Origin: Chara braunii
Taxonomy: Eukaryota > Streptophyta > Charophyceae > Charales > Characeae
Assembly: GCA_003427395.1 (NCBI GenBank)
Contig: BFEA01000239.1
Location: 1,973,227-1,995,418 of the forward strand
Length of the DNA: 22,192 bases
Direction of reading: 5' to 3'
The first letter of the stretch is position 1, and each line of letters opens with the position of its first letter. Below the pieces are notes generated by a model. That model saw only the letters and a list, made by a program, of their open reading frames with translations, ran no database searches and was not told the DNA's origin. Below are positions 16,998 through 22,192 of the stretch, in pieces. A program made the position numbers and the translations under genes.

Positions 16998-18425
16998 GTG
17001 GAGGTAATTCAGAATGAACAGCTCGACATGGCAGTCCTTCTCCTGTATTTGGAGAAGGCATACGACCGTGTAAATTGGTCTTATGTCCTCTCAACCTTGG
17101 ATTGGATGGGGTTTGGGAAAAACTTATGTACTTGGGTATCGGCCCTATACACGCTTTCCACCGCTGCAGTTATGATAAATGGTCGATTGTCTCAAGACTG
17201 CCCTCTCACCAGGCCTCTACGCCAGGGCTGCCCTCTGGCCCTCCTACTATTTGCTGTTCAAATGGAAGGGGTTCTCAACAACATTCGGGCACACACACAG
17301 ATAGTTGGACTTCAAGCAGGCCCAACTCCATACAAGGTTAAAGCATTGGCTGACGATTTATTTGCTGTAGTGGAGAATTCTACCCAGTCGCTTGCTGCCC
17401 TGAAATACTGCCTGGATGAGTATGCCTCGTTGTCTGAAGCAGTTATAAACTGGCATAAGTCAGTCTATTTTCTCCCAACGCAATTTTCGTTAGTGGTGCA
17501 GTGGGGAATGAAGCGCATTGGGGTCGGTGAATCAGAACGTTTTTTGGGAGTCCAAATATCCCTGTCGAACTGTGCGGAAGCCCAGGATGGAATTGTACTG
17601 CAAAAGATTACGCAGAGAGTGGTATCGTGGGGCAAAGCACCTCATTTATCAATCTATGGTAGGGTGATGGTAGTTAATGGGGCTCTGTTTCCTCTACTAT
17701 GGTATGTAGGGAGAGTATGTGGACTGGGATCTCAACTGTATACACTATCTAGACGAAGAGCTGCCAGATTCATTTGGAAACCCTTCTCAGATGAAGGGGA
17801 TGCCTTTATATTGAAGGTAGCCTGGGAAATGCTGTGCTATCCCCGTAGTGAAGGTGGGCTGGGAATGTTGGATCCGCAGCAACAGAACAATGCAATGTTA
17901 GTGCTTTGGATTATCCAGGCCACTCTCCTTAGCCCCCCTCCCCATTGGGTTCATTTGGCAGAAAGAATCTTGGCCAGGGAATGGCATTTCTCAAGGCCGG
18001 CAGACCTATGGACATGTCTGCTGCTATATTCAGATCAGCGCAGACACGTCAAGTCATCGTTTTGGTCAGCGATTATACAGGCTTGGAAGAGAATCAGACC
18101 TACAATATGGAATGAACCTCACACGAAGGCCGAAGTGATGATGCAACCTGTGTTCGAAAATCCAAGAATAAGAGATTTTGCGGGGGAATGGTTCAAAGCA
18201 GATTCGTCCCTAGCAAGCTTCGGCTGCACATGGATAGAGCGGGGAGTTCTTAGAATTCAAGACCTGTGGAATCCAATCTTGGGCTGCTGGAGAACTGAAG
18301 AGGAGTTAATATCTCCAGAGAAACAGTTACCGAAGGAAGGAAGGAGACGAGCTATTATCGAAGCCATTCCAGAGAAATGGAAACAATTAATATCTCCAGA
18401 AGGGGTGGATCCCCCGGGTACATGA
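16998..18425 (+). pseudogene. LINE reverse transcriptase, palm and C-terminal region
   Basis: Motif A reads LYLEKAYDRVNW, where the usual catalytic Asp (LDLEKAYD) is Tyr at 17046-17048. Motif B is LRQGCPLALLLF. Motif C keeps the Asp pair (LADDLFA, 17352-17357). Downstream regions WGKAPHLSIYGRV, AARFIWKPF and GVDPPGT match the minus-strand fragments. The TGA at 18423-18425 corresponds to Trp in fragment C, so it is a nonsense mutation and not the natural end. Confidence 0.93.
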
Positions 18426-19602
18426 TTCAGTACTGCCCAGGCAGTCCCTGAACAAGCCTGGAAGCTGGTCAATATTAAGATTGATGGCCGCAGAGAATTT
18501 GAGTGCTGGGAAATTCAACAGGGAAGGATATTGTCACTAGATGAGGAAAATCCTCCCCCCCCACTGGGCTTATCTATGCAGCAGATTCTCGTTTTTGAGA
18601 CAGCCAGCTCGGACGAGGTATCTTTCTGTCAAACCATAGCTAGGGGTTCCCCCATTCTCCAGTTGAAGCTAGATCCGGTCCTATGGGAATGGACAGTAAA
18701 AGGAGCCCCCACTGGGCTTATCTATGCAGCAGATTCTCGTTTTTGAGACAGCCAGCTCGGACGAGTTATCTTTCTGTCAAACCATATCTAGGGGTTCCCC
18801 CATTCTCCAGTTGAAGCTAGATCCGGTCCTATGGGAATGGACAGTAAAAGGAGATAGGGGAACAAATGCCACTCTTGCTAAGTACTCAATTAGAATTGGG
18901 TACACTGTGAACCGACTGCTGAAACTGCCACAGGTGGTGGCCCGAGAAAGATGGGCACAACTCCTGCAACTGGAGTTGGAGGAGATAGACAGAGCTTTGT
19001 CAGCTTGTTGGAAACAACTTAAACTAATTGCGAACCAAAGACATGCGTCTCTGCTATGGTTGGTTTCATTAGTTTCAACCCCATCAGCGGTGTGGCTCGC
19101 TGAAAGAGGGATGGAGATAAATCTTACTTGCATTCGGTGCCAATGGGCGTTCGAATCCACAGTACATCCGTGGTGGGACTGCCCTGCCTCAGCCCGAATA
19201 TGGAAATGGTGGATTAGCAGGTGGGATTATATCTCCAGCAATGCCTTTCCATGGACAAAGGAATGGGCTCTCTTGGGCGGTCTTCTGGCAGATATCCCCA
19301 TCTCCAAAGGTTGGGGTTTTGTGGCTCAATCTGCTAGAGCAGTATGCTTTGCGGTTATCTGGCAATGTAGAAACGACAGAGTCTTTGACAACCAGGACTG
19401 GACCAACAAACAAATCCGCCAGACCTTCAAAACCCATCTCAGACATGCTATCCAAGCAGATTGGAGATGAAAAGTAACATCGAGATCAAACTCTCAGACA
19501 GGGTTACATTGGTTCAACCAAACTTGGGCATTGAATGGCAAATTGTGCACGATAGGGGATAACAATCAACTGTGCTTGGACTCCTGGTTGTTTTCCTCCT
19601 AA
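18426..19602 (+). pseudogene. LINE C-terminal zinc-binding region
   Basis: Continues as KLVNIKIDGRREFECWE, breaks frame at the 148-bp duplication, and resumes with LKLDPVLWEWTVKG, LSACWKQLK and the RT zinc-binding segment (TPSAVWLAERGMEINLTCIR, C-x2-C, then ESTVHPWWDC). KGWGFVAQSARAV and a tail after the TGA at 19468 (HWFNQTWALNGKL) correspond to fragment B, showing that the original ORF ended near 19602. Confidence 0.88.
18563..18858. repeat. 148-bp tandem duplication inside the LINE
   Basis: Units 18563-18710 and 18711-18858 are nearly identical. Both differences over the shared ~143 bp are G to T (near 18617/18765 and 18643/18791). A length of 148 is not a multiple of three, so the duplication shifts the ORF. 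The high identity implies it arose long after the LINE became inactive, or by assembly error. Confidence 0.92.
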
Positions 19603-20214
19603 CTTGGAAGCCGATTGACGATTGGAGGATAGTTTAGTTCTAGAGCTTGGATATTATTAAGTTGGTACTATTCTTTGGTTTGTGAGGATTTGCTGGCCAT
19701 GTTGGCCCCTTTTTACTGTAGGAGATACCTGGTCACTCGGTTATGCAGCCACAGTAGGCTGGCGGAGGGAACAGCAGGCGGAGGGAGTGTACAATGTTGG
19801 TTGTCTGGAGCTCAGTTCCACCACCGAGATTAGGTGGTCTTGGTTTGAAAATACATGGTAGGTTGGGCTAGGATATTCAAGCAGATTTAGGAATACGAAG
19901 TAGTCCAATCAGACTCGTTTTCAAACACACTTTTCACACATGTAAACAGTAACGCAACACACTGGCGACATGCGCCCACTTAAAACTCAGAGATATGGTT
20001 GTCAGATACGAGTTCACTCCCAATTGGCTATGGCGACCTCAGCGCACAAACATCTCACTGTTCACATATACTGGATCACCCTGGATATCCCACACGCATC
20101 ACTCTTAACACTCGAGCACACACACACACTCACTACTAACTATAGCTATGACAGCTATGGCTCCCTCTAACCTATCGCTATGCTAACTCCTCCTCTCTTG
20201 CCCACTGCGTCCTC
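19603..20214. other. Gene-free stretch downstream of the LINE
   Basis: No domain-bearing frame. The first part may be LINE 3' UTR but has no visible poly-A tail. Contains a short CA-rich run near 20117. Confidence 0.45.
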
Positions 20215-20361
20215 CGGGCTCATCTGCAGACCTCCTTGCACAAGTCGCTGTGGCAGCGCTTCCGCATGGCTCACGCAGGAATGAATGNCGGGCTCATCTG
20301 CAGACCTCCTTGCACAAGTCGCTGTGGCAGCGCTTCCGCATGGCTCACGCAGGAATGAATG
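20215..20361. repeat. 73-bp exact duplication around an N
   Basis: Sequence 20215-20287 is repeated exactly at 20289-20361, separated only by an N at 20288. This is what a scaffolder leaves when two overlapping contig ends are placed beside a gap without merging. A real tandem repeat with an unresolved base is less likely. Confidence 0.9.
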
Positions 20362-20900
20362 AATGGCTGGGCGCTGCCTCTTGATTTATACTTCAGAAAT
20401 TCGTTGGTCTGCCCTTTGCCATCGGCCCTTGGTGCTCATAGTCCCCCTGTGGTACTTGCTGGACTGGACTGGGACTCTCTAGACCCCTCTGCTGACTGCA
20501 GGCAATCGTACCGTCGACTCAGTGCAGTTGCACCGAGGTCCTACCTGTTGACCTTGCCACTTGTCGTCGTCTGAAAACGTGGGCCTACCACTTGACCACT
20601 TGCCGACCTTCTAGAAGGACTAAAGCTAGGCCTCTGGACTCTACTTGGACTCCTACCTTACAGGTCTACAGTTTGAATCTCCCTACAGCCTACAACCTAC
20701 GGCGACCTACTTACCACTGGCTATCGTGCAGGTCACGGGTTCAACTCCAGGGAACTGTGCAGGTACTGTACACAGGTAAGTTGAGGTCAAGTGATCGACC
20801 CGTGGGATCTGCATCGGCTAAGCGAGGCTCTGCGGCCAGGCAAGTTTGCGTGTTTTCAACTAAGAACTGTACATGTGGAGAAATATTGAAATATCTTGTC
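20362..20900. other. Gene-free stretch
   Basis: Short frames without recognisable domains. A GGTTCAACTCC word (near 20749) resembles a Pol III B-box but no A-box or cloverleaf accompanies it. Confidence 0.4.
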
Positions 20901-21084
20901 GATGCGTGTGCGAGAAGCAGTCTATGGCAACTGTTTTAACTATTTCACTATTCTTCTTCTTCTTCTTTTTTCTTTCTTTCCCCCTTCCTGTTGATGCGTG
21001 TGCGAGAAGCAGTCTATGGCCACTGTCTTCACTGTTTCACTATTTTTCGTCTTCTTTTCTTTTCTTTCTTTCCCCCTTCCTGTC
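20901..21084. repeat. 92-bp tandem duplication, CT-rich
   Basis: GATGCGTGTGCGAGAAGCAG begins units at 20901 and 20993. Each unit ends in a TTC/CTTT-rich pyrimidine stretch. The units differ by scattered substitutions, so this one is likely genuine and not recent. Confidence 0.8.
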
Positions 21085-21139
21085 TTCGTTCTTCTTTTTC
21101 ATGTTCCTCTTTCCCCTCTTTTCCTTCCTTGTTTCCCCG

Positions 21140-21193
<54 letters not shown>

Positions 21194-21206
21194 CCACGTG
21201 GCGGGG
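21140..21206. repeat. Poly-C tract (53 bp) with flanking 18-bp palindrome
   Basis: An uninterrupted C run at 21140-21192 is followed by GCCACGTGGC. Together the last Cs give the perfect palindrome CCCCGCCACGTGGCGGGG (21189-21206), centred on a CACGTG G-box. Such tracts can form G-quadruplex or i-motif structures, and their length is often misassembled. Confidence 0.85.
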
Positions 21207-21364
21207 TGCACCTCTTTACTCGTGGGACTTCACTAGTCCGTTAGCCCTGCTTGGCAACTTCCATCTCTCAAGGGCTGTGTTTGTCGTAGATTTTCAACAC
21301 AACAGCCCCTGTTCCACCCAGTTGACTACTGATAGATCCAAAATCGGTGCACAACTTTATTTTT

Positions 21365-21438
21365 GTTTAGGCAGTGCAGTTGGGTAGAGCAAAGGACTGA
21401 AAATCACTGAGTCAGTGGTTCGAATCCACTTCAATGTC
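21365..21438 (+). tRNA. Mitochondrial-type tRNA-Phe(GAA) relic
   Basis: From GTTTAGG the 74-nt sequence follows the order of a tRNA: a D-arm (AGTGCAGTTGGGTAGAGC), an anticodon region GGACTGAAAATC with GAA, and a T-arm CAGTGGTTCGAATCCACT. It resembles plant mitochondrial trnF most and the plastid gene less. The acceptor stem no longer pairs (3' end CAATGTC) and the 3' side of the anticodon stem is changed, so it is probably a non-functional nuclear copy or a tRNA-derived repeat. It runs into an AATGTC hexamer array. Confidence 0.6.
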
Positions 21439-21458
21439 AATGTCAATGTCAATGTCAG
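21432..21458. repeat. (AATGTC)4 hexamer array
   Basis: Four units in tandem starting within the 3' end of the tRNA-like sequence. The array seems to have grown out of the tRNA terminus, a pattern also seen at SINE tails. Confidence 0.85.
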
Positions 21459-21459
21459 G

Positions 21460-22192
21460 GTGCAGAAAGCGTTGGAATACCTCTATTGCAGATAATGAAG
21501 CACACACTTCAGGGCTCGAGCTTGGGTACGTGTTTCAACGGTTCAAGCCTGTCGGATTTATCCCTTTCTTTTTTTCTTTTGTTCTTTTTTTTTTTCTTCG
21601 GGAAAAGGTAGAGCATTCCATTGTAAAATTGGCAAATAGAGGCCGGGAATCCTCACAAACAACCGGGAAGTAACATGTCACTGGGATGTAACCCAACTTC
21701 AGTTTACCCGATCTGATTGGCCTGAGCTACTGCCAGGCTGGTTTTAGTCGAGCTCTCTGCTCTTCAGACACAGTACCATTCACCTACCTTGGGCAACGCC
21801 TATGCAATGAGCCCAGACGTGATGATACTCGTCAACATTACCAGTCCGTATGATTATCGATCTGCTGATGAAATGACAAACAATCGTAATATGTGTGATG
21901 ATAGAATGAGGTGAGAATCATACACAGACGAAGGAGGAGAGAGGGAGAATAGACAAAGGAGAGAGAAGAAGGCAACATCCCACTTCTACTTCGGGTTCCT
22001 CCTCCTCCTCGCCACCTCATCAATCAATAGACTGAATACAATGTTTGAAGTTCTTCCTCAAGGTGCCACGTGGCACGTCAATCTGTCTACATCAGCAAAT
22101 GGAGAGTATCGTCATCAACCAGGTACGTATCCTCGATAACCACAGTCTTGATCTCCTTCCGAAGTGACGAAGAATCAGAACAGCCTCATCAA
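21460..22192. other. Gene-free stretch at the window end
   Basis: No recognisable coding region. It contains a T-rich run (21565-21600), a purine-rich run (21925-21975) and the 14-bp palindrome GTGCCACGTGGCAC (22063-22076), which holds a G-box CACGTG. Confidence 0.45.

Larger units (their letters stand above)
16186..19602 (+). mobile_element. 5'-truncated, inactivated L1-type LINE
   Basis: Plus-strand reading frames together give the part of ORF2 from the linker after the endonuclease (WGKERNRLLAEWEELE, 16198) through reverse transcriptase to the C-terminal zinc-binding region, closing at a TAA at 19600-19602. The endonuclease and ORF1 are absent. Lesions are a 40-bp internal duplication (about 16322-16361), TGA at 16787, a 1-nt insertion near 16997, TGA at 18423, a 148-bp tandem duplication (18563-18858) and TGA at 19468. 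The catalytic Asp of RT motif A is Tyr. No poly-A tail or target duplication was found, so the 3' boundary is uncertain. It is the best reference for the minus-strand fragments A, B and C. Confidence 0.93.

Overview
The window looks like nuclear DNA of a plant-lineage eukaryote, probably a repeat-rich streptophyte such as a charophyte alga. The grounds are plant-type L1 LINE fragments, a plant EMB8-like hydrolase, a tRNA-Phe-like sequence closest to plant mitochondrial trnF, and abundant (CT)n, (CA)n and (GA)n microsatellites. There are no bacterial operon or ribosome-binding-site features. The genus cannot be proven from sequence alone.

Layout. 1-260: AT-rich hairpin and GC-rich CGCGGAC palindromes. 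250-3470 (minus strand): decayed or intron-split coding remnants, of which only a trihelix/Myb-SANT-like DNA-binding protein (about 2170-1271) is recognisable. 4500-4880: long microsatellites and an assembly gap. 5200-6020: a ~330 bp segment present twice. 6980-11066: pieces of one degenerate minus-strand LINE, a TIR/MITE-like element, poly-T tracts and dispersed repeats. 11215-11467: a composite (GA)n minisatellite. 12727-14304: the only convincing intact host gene, a single-exon alpha/beta hydrolase of the EMB8/ABHD1-3/YheT family with a complete Ser-Asp-His triad. 14615-14757: a long inverted repeat. 15090-15390: a small repeat in two direct copies plus an inverted fragment, carrying hammerhead-ribozyme-like cores on the minus strand. 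16186-19602: a 5'-truncated, inactivated plus-strand L1-type LINE. 19.6-22.2 kb: non-coding DNA with a gap-flanking duplication, a 53-bp poly-C tract, and a mitochondrial-type tRNA-Phe relic.

Two results stand out. First, the hammerhead-like cores at 15.19 and 15.35 kb keep the catalytic boxes and stem II in both copies. This suggests a ribozyme-bearing retroelement such as a Penelope-like element or retrozyme. Stem I is not evident, so activity is unproven. Second, the assembly is chimeric at 7547-7584, where an exact Nextera mate-pair junction adapter is embedded. LINE pieces at 6983-7546 and 9026-9600 lie in the wrong order but join in frame through a shared 9-bp sequence, which indicates that the true genomic order is permuted.

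No multi-gene pathway is visible. The window is mainly transposon and simple-repeat DNA around one hydrolase gene.
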